Assembly: GCF_000956405.1 (NCBI RefSeq)
Contig: NZ_JYIV01000014.1
Span: 21,659-85,658 of the forward strand
Direction: 5' to 3'
Source of the DNA: Microbacterium oxydans
GTDB taxonomy: Bacteria > Actinomycetota > Actinomycetes > Actinomycetales > Microbacteriaceae
DNA length: 64,000 nucleotides
Positions 57,572 to 64,000 of this stretch are shown here, in pieces. The position numbers and the translations under genes are program-made. The stretch's first letter is position 1; each line of letters opens with the position of its first letter. The notes beneath the pieces were generated by a model. The model ran no database searches. It was not told the DNA's origin and was given only the letters and a program-made list of their open reading frames with translations.

Positions 57572-58030
57572 ATGCGTGTGCGTCCTGCCCTTGTCGTCCT
57601 CTCGGCGCTCGTCCTCCTCGCGGGGTGCGCTCCCGAGCCGGAGCCGAGCCCGTCGCCGTCCGAGTCGTCGTCGGCGCCCACTCCTTCGCCTTCGCCGTCG
57701 CCCTCGGCTTCGGAGTCCGTCGAACCACCGGTGGCGGGAACCGAGTTCACCACGACGGTCCTCGTCCAGCTCTGCACCGAGAGGACACGAGACCTGGCGC
57801 CTGGTGCCACCTACTTCGCCGACATGGCGACCACCGAGTGGCTATCGTCCTCGTCACTCTGGTTCGTGGTGATCCCCAAGACGCTGGACGGTGTCGACAG
57901 TGTCGCCGTCTGCGGGATCGGAGGAACCCAGGAGGCGCCGGTGGTCGCCCTCGCCGGGGAATCCGTTCCGAGCGGAGTGGCTGACGTCCGCCAGGAACTG
58001 CTGGCGGGGGCACCCGGCGGCGAATCCTGA
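57572..58030 (+). CDS. Lipoprotein with Ser/Pro-rich linker
   Basis: A 152-residue protein with a lipoprotein signal (VVLSALVLLAGC), a 35-residue linker of Ser, Pro and Glu, then a small domain with two Cys (QLCTERT and VAVCGIGG) likely bonded. No family is recognised. The 170-bp gap before it has no evident gene; tRNA-Lys follows on the other strand. Confidence 0.75.
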   Translation: MRVRPALVVLSALVLLAGCAPEPEPSPSPSESSSAPTPSPSPSPSASESVEPPVAGTEFTTTVLVQLCTERTRDLAPGATYFADMATTEWLSSSSLWFVVIPKTLDGVDSVAVCGIGGTQEAPVVALAGESVPSGVADVRQELLAGAPGGES

Positions 58031-58056
58031 GACGGCCGCCGGGAGACCACGTGCGG

Positions 58057-58129
58057 TGGGCCCCGTGGGGCTCGAACCCACGACCCGCGGATTAAAAGTC
58101 CGATGCTCTGCCAACTGAGCTAGAGGCCC
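58057..58129 (-). tRNA. tRNA-Lys (anticodon TTT)
   Basis: On the minus strand, acceptor GGGCCTC pairs with GGGGCCC (one G-U), the D-arm is TAGCTCAG, the anticodon loop is CTTTTAA (anticodon TTT) and the T-loop is GTTCGAGCC. CCA is not encoded. Confidence 0.95.
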
Positions 58130-58156
58130 CTCATCAAAGTCTAGTGCGCACGACGA

Positions 58157-58191
58157 GGGGCCGTCGGCGACACAGCACCGCCGACGGCCCC
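58157..58191. terminator. Terminator between tRNA-Lys and the fasciclin gene
   Basis: GGGGCCGTCGGCG (58157-58169) pairs with CGCCGACGGCCCC (58179-58191), a 13-bp stem with a pyrimidine tail on the plus side. It probably ends the minus-strand fasciclin transcript. Confidence 0.75.
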
Positions 58192-58265
58192 TTTCCTTCC
58201 CGGGTTCCTCCCCCTGCCCCGAGAAGGGCGTGTGCCGGGTGTCCTCCCACCCGGCTGTCCCAGGC

Positions 58266-58925
58266 TCAGGAAGCCGGGGGCATCAGAACCGTGTCGATGA
58301 GGTACACGGTCGCGTTCGCGGTCTGCACTCCACCGCAGATCACCTTGGCGTCGTTGACCATGATGTCGTCGCCGCTGCCCGTGACCGTGAGGTCTGCACC
58401 CTGGACCGTGGTGTGCGTGCCGTCGATGTCAGACGGCTCGATCTGGCCGGGGACCACGTGGTACGTCAGGATCGAGCTCAGCGTCGCGCTGTCGGTCTTG
58501 AGTGCCTCGATGGTGGCCGGGTCGATCTTCGCGAAGGCGTCGTCCACCGGAGCGAAGACGGTGAACTCGCCGCCGTTCAGAGTGTCGACCAGGTCGACGT
58601 CGGGGTTGAGCTTTCCGCTCACCGCAGCGACCAGCGTGGTCAGCAGCGGGTTGTTCGAGGCCGCGACGGCGACCGGGTCCTGAGACATCCCCTGGACCGA
58701 ACCAGCGCCGTCCGGCACGGCGTCGGCGTATGCCGCGCAGCCGGGGCCGACCAGGTTGGCCGCGGGGTCCATCGCCGCAGGCGTCGACTCCGACGTCTCC
58801 GGTGCCTTCGGCTCGGAAGACGAGTCCGTGCTGCTACCGCTGCCCATCGAACAGGCCGAGAGCAGGAACGCGCTCGCCAGGCCGAGGGTGATTGCCGCGG
58901 TGACCTTCTTCTTGGTGCTGAACAT
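58266..58925 (-). CDS. Fasciclin-domain lipoprotein (MPT83-like)
   Basis: A 219-residue surface protein: lipoprotein signal ([10 protein letters not shown]), a Ser/Glu-rich linker, then one fasciclin (FAS1) domain with [43 protein letters not shown] and [11 protein letters not shown]. This matches the MPT70/MPT83 family. ATG 58925 follows GAAGGAG. It is divergent from dipZ, and its upstream sequence carries a promoter nearly identical to that of dipZ, implying control by the SigK encoded nearby. Confidence 0.92.
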   Translation of the reverse strand: MFSTKKKVTAAITLGLASAFLLSACSMGSGSSTDSSSEPKAPETSESTPAAMDPAANLVGPGCAAYADAVPDGAGSVQGMSQDPVAVAASNNPLLTTLVAAVSGKLNPDVDLVDTLNGGEFTVFAPVDDAFAKIDPATIEALKTDSATLSSILTYHVVPGQIEPSDIDGTHTTVQGADLTVTGSGDDIMVNDAKVICGGVQTANATVYLIDTVLMPPAS

Positions 58926-58974
58926 GTCGAGCTCCTTCAGAACTGAGCCACGGCCTCTCCGTGGCGTCGAGGGC

Positions 58975-59002
58975 TGTTCGGAGCCCCATCGGGATCGGAT
59001 GG
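58975..59002 (-). promoter_or_regulatory. Putative SigK promoter for the fasciclin gene
   Basis: On the minus strand: CCATCC (59002-58997), a 16-nt spacer beginning GAT, and CGAACA (58980-58975). The same elements recur upstream of dipZ. They resemble the mycobacterial SigK promoter type as I recall it. Confidence 0.65.
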
Positions 59003-59026
59003 GATGAATCTGAGAAAACTTCGAAA

Positions 59027-59056
59027 CCAATCCGATGACGCCCAGGGAGCGAACAG
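59027..59056 (+). promoter_or_regulatory. Putative SigK promoter for dipZ
   Basis: CCAATCC (59027-59033), a 16-nt spacer beginning GAT and CGAACAG (59050-59056), directly comparable to the divergent promoter 25 bp away. The predicted leader to ATG 59080 is short, about 18 nt. Confidence 0.65.
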
Positions 59057-59079
59057 CTGCCGACAGAAGTGGGGACCTC

Positions 59080-60792
59080 ATGGACCTGATCATCATCGGC
59101 CTGCTCGGCGGGCTCATCACCGGCATCTCGCCGTGCATCCTGCCCGTGCTGCCCGTGATCTTCCTGACCGGGGGAGCACAGTCCGCGCGTTACGAAGACG
59201 AGATCGTGCCGGCCCGGCGCAGCAGGCCCTATTTCGTCATCGCGGGACTCGTCCTGAGCTTCACCCTCGTCACGCTCGGTGGTTCTCTGCTGCTGGGGCT
59301 GCTGAACCTTCCGCAGGACATCATCCGCTGGGTCGGCATCGCGGTGCTCGTCGTCATCGGCGTCGGCCTCATCGTCCCCCGCTTCCAGCACATCCTCGAG
59401 CGTCCGTTCCAACGGTTCGGACAGCGCGAGGTGAAGAACCGCGGAAGCGGCTTCGGTGTCGGGCTCGCGCTCGGTGCGGTCTTCGTCCCGTGCGCCGGCC
59501 CCGTTCTCGCCGCGATCATCGTGGCCGGGTCCACCGGGCAGATCGGCGTCGGGACGATTCTGCTCACGGTCTCTTTCGCGATCGGCGTCGCCGTGCCGCT
59601 GCTGGTCTTCGCGCTCGCGGGCCGCAGCGTGGTCGAGCGCATCCGCTCCTTCCGTGCGAAGGAGCGCGGCCTGCGCATCGCCGCCGGAATCGCGATGATC
59701 GCGCTCGCCGTGGGGCTGGTGTTCAACGTGCCGCAGGCGCTCCAGCGTCTGCTTCCGGACTACACCGCCCCACTGCAGGAACAGATCGCCGATTCCGAAC
59801 AGGTGCAGGATGCGCTCGATCTGGGGGGACTCGTCAACGACGAGAACAAAGACCTGGACAAGTGCACCAACGGCGCGCAGGAACTGGAGTCGTGTGGGAC
59901 AGCCCCGTCGATCAAGGGGATCCAGGAATGGCTCAATACGCCGGATGGCGAGGCGATCGACCTGAAAGACCTGCGTGGGCAGGTCGTGCTGATCGACTTC
60001 TGGGCATACTCCTGCATCAACTGCCAGCGCTCGCTGCCGCATGTCGTCGCCTGGGACGAGGCGTATCGGGACGCCGGGCTGCAGGTCATCGGAATCCACT
60101 CTCCCGAGTACGCGTTCGAGAAGGACCCTGGGAACGTGGCGGCGGGCGCGCGCGGCTTCGGTATCGAGTACCCCGTCGCGCTCGACAACGACCTGGCGAC
60201 CTGGACGAACTACCGCAACAGGTACTGGCCCGCTCACTATCTGATCGATGCAGAGGGCACGGTTCGCCACATCTCCTTCGGAGAGGGCAACTACGCAGCG
60301 ACGGAGTCGATGATCCGCGAGCTGTTGAAGGATGCGAATCCGTCGGTGAAGCTCCCGTCTGCGCCCGACGTGGCCGACGACACCCCGGAAGTCGGATCGA
60401 CCACGCGCGAGACCTTCCTCGGCTCCTCGAAGGACGTCAACTACGGGGGAGACGGCGCGTACCGGAAGGGGACGAGCGCCTACGAGTTCCCCGAGGACCA
60501 GCCCGCCGACAGCTTCGCGCTCGACGGGGACTGGACGATCCAGACCCAGTACGCGAAGCCCGAGGGCGGAGCGGGAAGGATCAACCTCGAGTACCGCGCA
60601 GCGGAGGTGCGGGTCGTGGTGGCGGGGTCCGGCGACATCGTCGTCACCCGCGACGACGGATCGACGAAGACCATCGCGGTCGACGGGACGCCTCGCTCGT
60701 ACGAGCTCATCAAGCAGAGCGACATCGCCCGGGGCGCGATCACGCTCGACGTGCCGGCGGGGATCGAGGTCTATTCCTTCACATTCGGGTGA
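59080..60792 (+). CDS. dipZ: DipZ: CcdA-type membrane domain fused to thioredoxin and C-terminal domain
   Basis: A 570-residue three-part protein. Residues about 1-235 form a CcdA-like membrane unit with [14 protein letters not shown] and [11 protein letters not shown] carrying the redox Cys. Residues about 285-430 are an extracytoplasmic thioredoxin-like domain with [14 protein letters not shown], an active site with Cys-Ile-Asn-Cys. The C-terminal part (about 440-570) is a DipZ-specific beta domain. It would pass reducing power outward or mature secreted proteins. ATG 59080 fits the promoter position. It is followed by sigK. Confidence 0.92.
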   Translation: MDLIIIGLLGGLITGISPCILPVLPVIFLTGGAQSARYEDEIVPARRSRPYFVIAGLVLSFTLVTLGGSLLLGLLNLPQDIIRWVGIAVLVVIGVGLIVPRFQHILERPFQRFGQREVKNRGSGFGVGLALGAVFVPCAGPVLAAIIVAGSTGQIGVGTILLTVSFAIGVAVPLLVFALAGRSVVERIRSFRAKERGLRIAAGIAMIALAVGLVFNVPQALQRLLPDYTAPLQEQIADSEQVQDALDLGGLVNDENKDLDKCTNGAQELESCGTAPSIKGIQEWLNTPDGEAIDLKDLRGQVVLIDFWAYSCINCQRSLPHVVAWDEAYRDAGLQVIGIHSPEYAFEKDPGNVAAGARGFGIEYPVALDNDLATWTNYRNRYWPAHYLIDAEGTVRHISFGEGNYAATESMIRELLKDANPSVKLPSAPDVADDTPEVGSTTRETFLGSSKDVNYGGDGAYRKGTSAYEFPEDQPADSFALDGDWTIQTQYAKPEGGAGRINLEYRAAEVRVVVAGSGDIVVTRDDGSTKTIAVDGTPRSYELIKQSDIARGAITLDVPAGIEVYSFTFG

Positions 60793-60823
60793 AGTCTGCG
60801 GGCGATCGGGGAGGAGATGCGGC

Positions 60824-61423
60824 ATGCTTATGGAGATGGTCATCGATGGTTTCGACGTTCCCGACGAAGGAGCGACGCAGGATGCTGTCGCCGACCTCCT
60901 CGTCCGCGTCGCGTCCGGTGATCAGGCTGCCTTCGCGACGCTCTACGACACCCTCTCCTCCCGTGTGTTCGGTCTCATCCTCCGTGTGCTGGTCAACCGC
61001 TCTCAGAGCGAAGAGGTGCTGCAAGAGGTCTTTCTGGAGATCTGGCAATCCGCTTCGCGCTTCGCTCCGAACAGAGGTCAAGGACGAGCGTGGATCATGA
61101 CGATCGCTCATCGCCGGGCCGTCGATCGGGTGCGTGCATCGCAGTCGAGCGCCGACCGGGACGTACGGGCAGGATTCAAGGACATCGGCATCGCGCACGA
61201 CAGTGTGGCGGAGCAGGTCGAATTGGGGATCGAGGGAGGGAAGGTCGTCGAAGCACTTTCGGGGCTTCCGGAAGCGCAACGCGAAGCACTCGTCCTTGCT
61301 TATTACGGCGGTTACAGTCAGAACGAGATCGCGGCCCTCGTCGGGGCGCCGCTGGGGACAATCAAGACACGGATGCGAGACGGACTCAGTCGTCTGCGCA
61401 CGGCGATGGGGGTGACGGCATGA
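60824..61423 (+). CDS. sigK: ECF sigma factor, SigK type
   Basis: A 199-residue ECF sigma factor. Region 2 has AAFATLYDTLSSRVFGLILR and FLEIWQSASRFAPNRGQGRAW; region 4 has LPEAQREALVLAYYGGYSQN and EIAALVGAPLGTIKTRMRDG. GGGGAGGAG lies ahead of ATG 60824; a second ATG six bases on is an alternative. It overlaps the anti-sigma gene (ATGA). Context with DipZ and a fasciclin protein matches the SigK regulon of mycobacteria. Confidence 0.93.
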   Translation: MLMEMVIDGFDVPDEGATQDAVADLLVRVASGDQAAFATLYDTLSSRVFGLILRVLVNRSQSEEVLQEVFLEIWQSASRFAPNRGQGRAWIMTIAHRRAVDRVRASQSSADRDVRAGFKDIGIAHDSVAEQVELGIEGGKVVEALSGLPEAQREALVLAYYGGYSQNEIAALVGAPLGTIKTRMRDGLSRLRTAMGVTA

Positions 61424-62202
61424 ACGAGAAGGACTTCGAGGAGCTCGCGGCAGGTGCCGCCCTGCACTCGCTCTCCGCAGACGACGATCGTCGTTATCGC
61501 GCCGCTCTCGCCGAGCACCCGGAGTGGAGGGCCATCGTGGATTCGGACACCGCGACCGCTGCGACCCTCGCCGATTCCGTGGAGCCCGTCGCCGCGCCCG
61601 CCTTCATCCGCTCCGCTCTGCTCGCCCGGATCACGGACATGCCGCAGGACGGGGGAGCCGGAACTGACCCCGGTGCCTCTGACGCCGAGCCTCGCCTCGA
61701 GTCGGCGCCCGAGACCGAGAGCCGGTTCGAGCTCAAGAAGCCGCGCCGTTGGACACGCACGATCTTCGCTCTGGCCGCATGTCTCGCTCTGCTCGTGGGC
61801 GTCGGAGTCGGTGCGATCGCACTCAACCAGCAGCTGAACCCGCCGGAGAGCGTGGTCGCCCTGCAGGAGATCGAAGCCGCTGGAGACGCTCAGCAGGCGA
61901 CGGTGGAACTCGACGGCGGTGGCACGGCCACGGCGCACTGGTCGGGCTCTGCCGGCAAGGCCGTCCTCGTCGCGGACGGTCTTCCGAGCGCAGGCGACGG
62001 CAAGACGTACGAGCTGTGGTTCGTCCGCGGAGACGCACCGGTGTCCGCGGGTGTCTTCGATGTCGACGGCGGCGACGCCACAGCGCTGCTCTCCGGCGAC
62101 ATGCAGGCGGGCGACGCGATCGCGGTGACCGTCGAGCAGGCGGGCGGATCCCCGACGGGACAGCCGACCTCCGACCCCGTGATCGTCATCCCCACGGCCT
62201 GA
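61420..62202 (+). CDS. rskA: Anti-sigma-K factor RskA
   Basis: A 260-residue one-pass membrane protein: a cytoplasmic N-terminal domain (DFEELAAGAALHSLSADD, EHPEWRAIVD), a helix near residues 110-130 (TIFALAACLALLVGVGVGAI), and the extracytoplasmic RskA domain with KAVLVADGLPSAGDGKTYEL and WFVRGD. It would hold SigK until cleaved by regulated proteolysis, as in mycobacteria. Coupled to sigK. Confidence 0.93.
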   Translation: MNEKDFEELAAGAALHSLSADDDRRYRAALAEHPEWRAIVDSDTATAATLADSVEPVAAPAFIRSALLARITDMPQDGGAGTDPGASDAEPRLESAPETESRFELKKPRRWTRTIFALAACLALLVGVGVGAIALNQQLNPPESVVALQEIEAAGDAQQATVELDGGGTATAHWSGSAGKAVLVADGLPSAGDGKTYELWFVRGDAPVSAGVFDVDGGDATALLSGDMQAGDAIAVTVEQAGGSPTGQPTSDPVIVIPTA

Positions 62203-62230
62203 GCTGCTCGATCCCGCGTACCCTGGAGGG

Positions 62231-62860
62231 ATGCCCGAGCAGCACCACCGCCCCGTGCGCCGTCCGACGAACGCCTTCGACAACATCGTCGGAGCGCACG
62301 ATCCCGCCGAGGAGACGCGCATCGCACACGCGACCGCGTCCGCCCTGCTGACCCGCGTCCGAGCGGACGAGAGCGGCGCGAGTGCTGAGCGTCTGGTGGC
62401 GTTCACCGCAGAGCACGGTATCGACGAGATCGCCGAGTTGTGGTCGAAGGCACCGTCGCGCACGCTGCCCGGTGCGCTGTGGCGGCTCTACGTGCTGCAG
62501 CTCGCGATCCATGGCGACCCGCACACCGCTGCCCTCCTGTACGACCGTGGGCGGGTGGAGCTGCCGTCAGCGGACGCGGTGATCGCCGGCGCGCCCGTGC
62601 CGGCGAGTCCCGATGAGCTGGTCGTGCTGATCGACACGATCCTGCGCGGGGCCTTCCGAGGTGACTTCGCCGTCGCGCTCGACCGCGCCGCGGCCTTCTG
62701 CCGTGTGCAGGCATCCGGCGCGACACACACGGCGGACGACTACGAACCGACCGAGCCGGCTCGGGCCAGCGAGCTGACCACTCGTGCGCTGCGCTTGAGC
62801 AGCTACGGCCAGGACCTGGCAGCAGCGGCCGTCCTGTGGCGCACAGACGCCCTCGCCTGA
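62231..62860 (+). CDS. Conserved actinobacterial protein of unknown function (209 residues)
   Basis: A 209-residue soluble helical protein with RPTNAFDNIVGAHDPAEETR, RTLPGALWRLYVLQLAIHGD and LRGAFRGDFAVALDRAAAFC. I do not recognise a domain. Similar sequences in Microbacteriaceae are sometimes labelled as RNA polymerase parts, which nothing here supports. The GGAGG lies very close to ATG 62231, so GTG 62255 is another possible start. Confidence 0.7.
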   Translation: MPEQHHRPVRRPTNAFDNIVGAHDPAEETRIAHATASALLTRVRADESGASAERLVAFTAEHGIDEIAELWSKAPSRTLPGALWRLYVLQLAIHGDPHTAALLYDRGRVELPSADAVIAGAPVPASPDELVVLIDTILRGAFRGDFAVALDRAAAFCRVQASGATHTADDYEPTEPARASELTTRALRLSSYGQDLAAAAVLWRTDALA

Positions 62861-62906
62861 CCCGACATCGGTAGCGATGCGCCCGCGGGAGCGAAAGGCT
62901 CCGGAC

Positions 62907-63005
62907 ATGAAAAGACCGGGCCGCAAGAACGCCTCTCGGCGGAAGGCCGCTCGCAGCGGCAAAAATTGGAGCCCGGGGTTATGCGGCCCGGCCATTCAAT
63001 TGTAA
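62907..63005 (+). CDS. Micro-ORF resembling ribosomal protein bL37
   Basis: A 32-codon frame with GAAAGG nine bases upstream. The product begins KRPGRKNASRRKAARSGKNW. The spacing of GRK, R, and GK resembles the 24-residue actinobacterial ribosomal protein bL37 (KRGRKKRDRK...HGKRPN, from memory), with an extra hydrophobic tail. The match rests on a handful of basic residues and may be chance, because the same DNA also forms strong hairpins. Confidence 0.35.
   Translation: MKRPGRKNASRRKAARSGKNWSPGLCGPAIQL
62916..62991. other. Nested stem-loop element before pabC
   Basis: CCGGGCCGCA (62916-62925) pairs with TGCGGCCCGG (62982-62991). Inside is the hairpin GCCGCT-CGC-AGCGGC (62946-62960) followed by AAAAATT. 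GGCTCC (62898-62903) can also pair with GGAGCC (62968-62973), which would make a pseudoknot with the outer stem. It may be a terminator, an attenuator for pabC or a structured RNA. Confidence 0.45.
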
Positions 63006-63047
63006 CGCGATGAGGCGGTGGGTATTCCCTCCCTCTAGGCTCGGATC

Positions 63048-63932
63048 ATGACCGGGCGCTTCGCACTCATGATCGATCCCGTGGCTGCCGACGAGCAGCG
63101 CACCGACTTCGCGGACACGTTCACGCAGGTCGACGCCGCAGCGCCCGCGCTCAGCGTCGGGGAGCTGAGCACGCAGCGCGGTGATGGCGTGTTCGAGTCC
63201 ATCGGCGTCATCGACGGACATGCCCAGGAGGTGGTTCCGCACCTGGAGCGTCTCGCGCACTCCGCCCGGCTGTGCGACCTCCCGGTGCCGAATCTCCCCC
63301 AGTGGCGTCAGGCGATCGATCATGCCGCGGCACAGCTCGGCACGGGTGAGTCGGTCATCAAGCTCATCCTCAGCCGCGGAGTCGAGCACGGGCCCACTCC
63401 GACGGTGTGGGTGACTGCTGCGCCGGCCGCCGACTTCTCCGCCGTGCGCGAGAGCGGGGTGCGGGTCGTCACGCTCGACCGGGGCTACGACCTGGACGCG
63501 GCGGAGCGGGCTCCCTGGCTCCTGTTGGGCGCGAAGACGCTGTCGTACGCCGTGAACATGGCTGCCTTGCGCGAGGCGCATCGACGGGGAGCGGACGATG
63601 CGATCTTCCTCTCGAGCGACGGCTTCGTGCTCGAGGCCCCGACCGCCTCGCTCATCCTCCGCTTCGGCCACCGCTTCGTGACTCCGGCTCCGACCGGCGG
63701 AATCCTGCACGGGACGACGCAGCTCAGCGTGTACGAGCACCTCGCCGCTCAAGGCTTCGAGGTGGGGTACGACCGCATCCCCGCGACCGACCTCCCGCAA
63801 GCCGACGCCGCCTGGCTCGTGTCGAGTGTGCGTCTCGCCACCGCGATCACCTCCGTCGACGGCGTACCTCTCCCGGTCGACTCCACCCTCACCGCGGCCC
63901 TGAACCGCTACCTTCTCTCCCCCCGTACCTGA
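63048..63932 (+). CDS. pabC: PLP class IV aminotransferase, aminodeoxychorismate lyase-like
   Basis: A 294-residue fold type IV PLP enzyme. STQRGDGVFESIGVIDG aligns with the family start, Lys163 in LLGAKTLSYAVNMAA binds PLP, and ADDAIFLSSDGFVLEAPTASLI and PTGGILHGTTQ complete the site. The best guess is 4-amino-4-deoxychorismate lyase in folate synthesis; branched-chain or D-amino acid aminotransferase activity cannot be excluded. Confidence 0.82.
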   Translation: MTGRFALMIDPVAADEQRTDFADTFTQVDAAAPALSVGELSTQRGDGVFESIGVIDGHAQEVVPHLERLAHSARLCDLPVPNLPQWRQAIDHAAAQLGTGESVIKLILSRGVEHGPTPTVWVTAAPAADFSAVRESGVRVVTLDRGYDLDAAERAPWLLLGAKTLSYAVNMAALREAHRRGADDAIFLSSDGFVLEAPTASLILRFGHRFVTPAPTGGILHGTTQLSVYEHLAAQGFEVGYDRIPATDLPQADAAWLVSSVRLATAITSVDGVPLPVDSTLTAALNRYLLSPRT

Positions 63933-63998
63933 CCCTCCTGTCCACTCCCTCCCCTCTCCCTCCCTCTTCCTTCCTTCCCTCTCTCCCTCTCCTCCTCT
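63933..63998 (+). repeat. Polypyrimidine tract
   Basis: Roughly 65 bases after the pabC stop are almost all C and T on the plus strand, built from CCCTC, CTTC and CTCC units. It is low in complexity, has no reading value and runs to the window edge. Confidence 0.8.
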
Positions 63999-64000
63999 GG

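Overview
The window looks like chromosomal DNA of a high-GC actinobacterium, most likely Microbacterium or a close relative in Microbacteriaceae. This is judged from the very high GC, the frequent GTG starts, the dense 1-4 bp stop/start overlaps, the small SRP RNA, a 6C-type small RNA and a Mycobacterium-like tad/flp locus next to topA. No 16S gene is present, so the genus is an inference.

Layout. 1-8821: a membrane-protein tail, a rhodanese-type tRNA hydroxylase, a MoxR/DUF58/transglutaminase operon and a large helicase, followed by the SRP RNA. 9050-20938: rhomboid protease, a lysozyme-like membrane protein, pta-ackA, a beta-phosphoglucomutase-type phosphatase coupled to a GH65 phosphorylase, then dnaX-recR and a DMT transporter. 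21044-27972: lysC, asd, mqo, tdk and a lactate-type module (FadR-type regulator plus FMN hydroxyacid dehydrogenase) with two clear operators. 28008-36647: mostly minus-strand household genes (DUF1295, HAD, VanZ, tRNA-Pro, phosphoesterase, class A PBP), DUF4177 and RidA, and acetyl-CoA synthetase. 36776-47888: a 6C small RNA and a Tad/Flp pilus locus (ATPase, TadB/C-like protein, pilin, TadE-like, Rv3654c-like). 47969-64000: topA, tmk, holB, a secreted peptidase-like lipoprotein, tRNA-Thr, nicotinamidase, small orphan genes, tRNA-Lys, a SigK/RskA locus with fasciclin and DipZ, and a pabC-like aminotransferase.

The standout feature is a roughly 7.9-kb integrated element (about 39128-47053) that splits the 65-codon Flp pilin gene after codon 33. 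A large serine integrase sits at the left end. Joining the two host flanks at a shared GGCC restores the pilin frame exactly. Joining the two element ends gives a symmetric attP: TCTGCT, 16 nt, GGCC, 16 nt, AGCAGA. The element carries a translationally coupled series of small genes around a RepA-like AAA ATPase, a tail-fibre-like fragment, a zinc-finger-like peptide, a DUF6602 nuclease-like cargo gene and an HTH protein that resembles small terminases. I see no capsid, portal, large terminase or lysis genes. It therefore looks like a phage satellite or mini-element rather than a full prophage, and its excision would switch the pilin gene back on.

Working together: pta-ackA, acs, the lactate-type dehydrogenase and mqo cover acetate, lactate and malate use. 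The GH65 and phosphoglucomutase pair would feed disaccharides into glycolysis. The SigK/RskA module probably drives the divergent fasciclin and DipZ genes through matching promoters.
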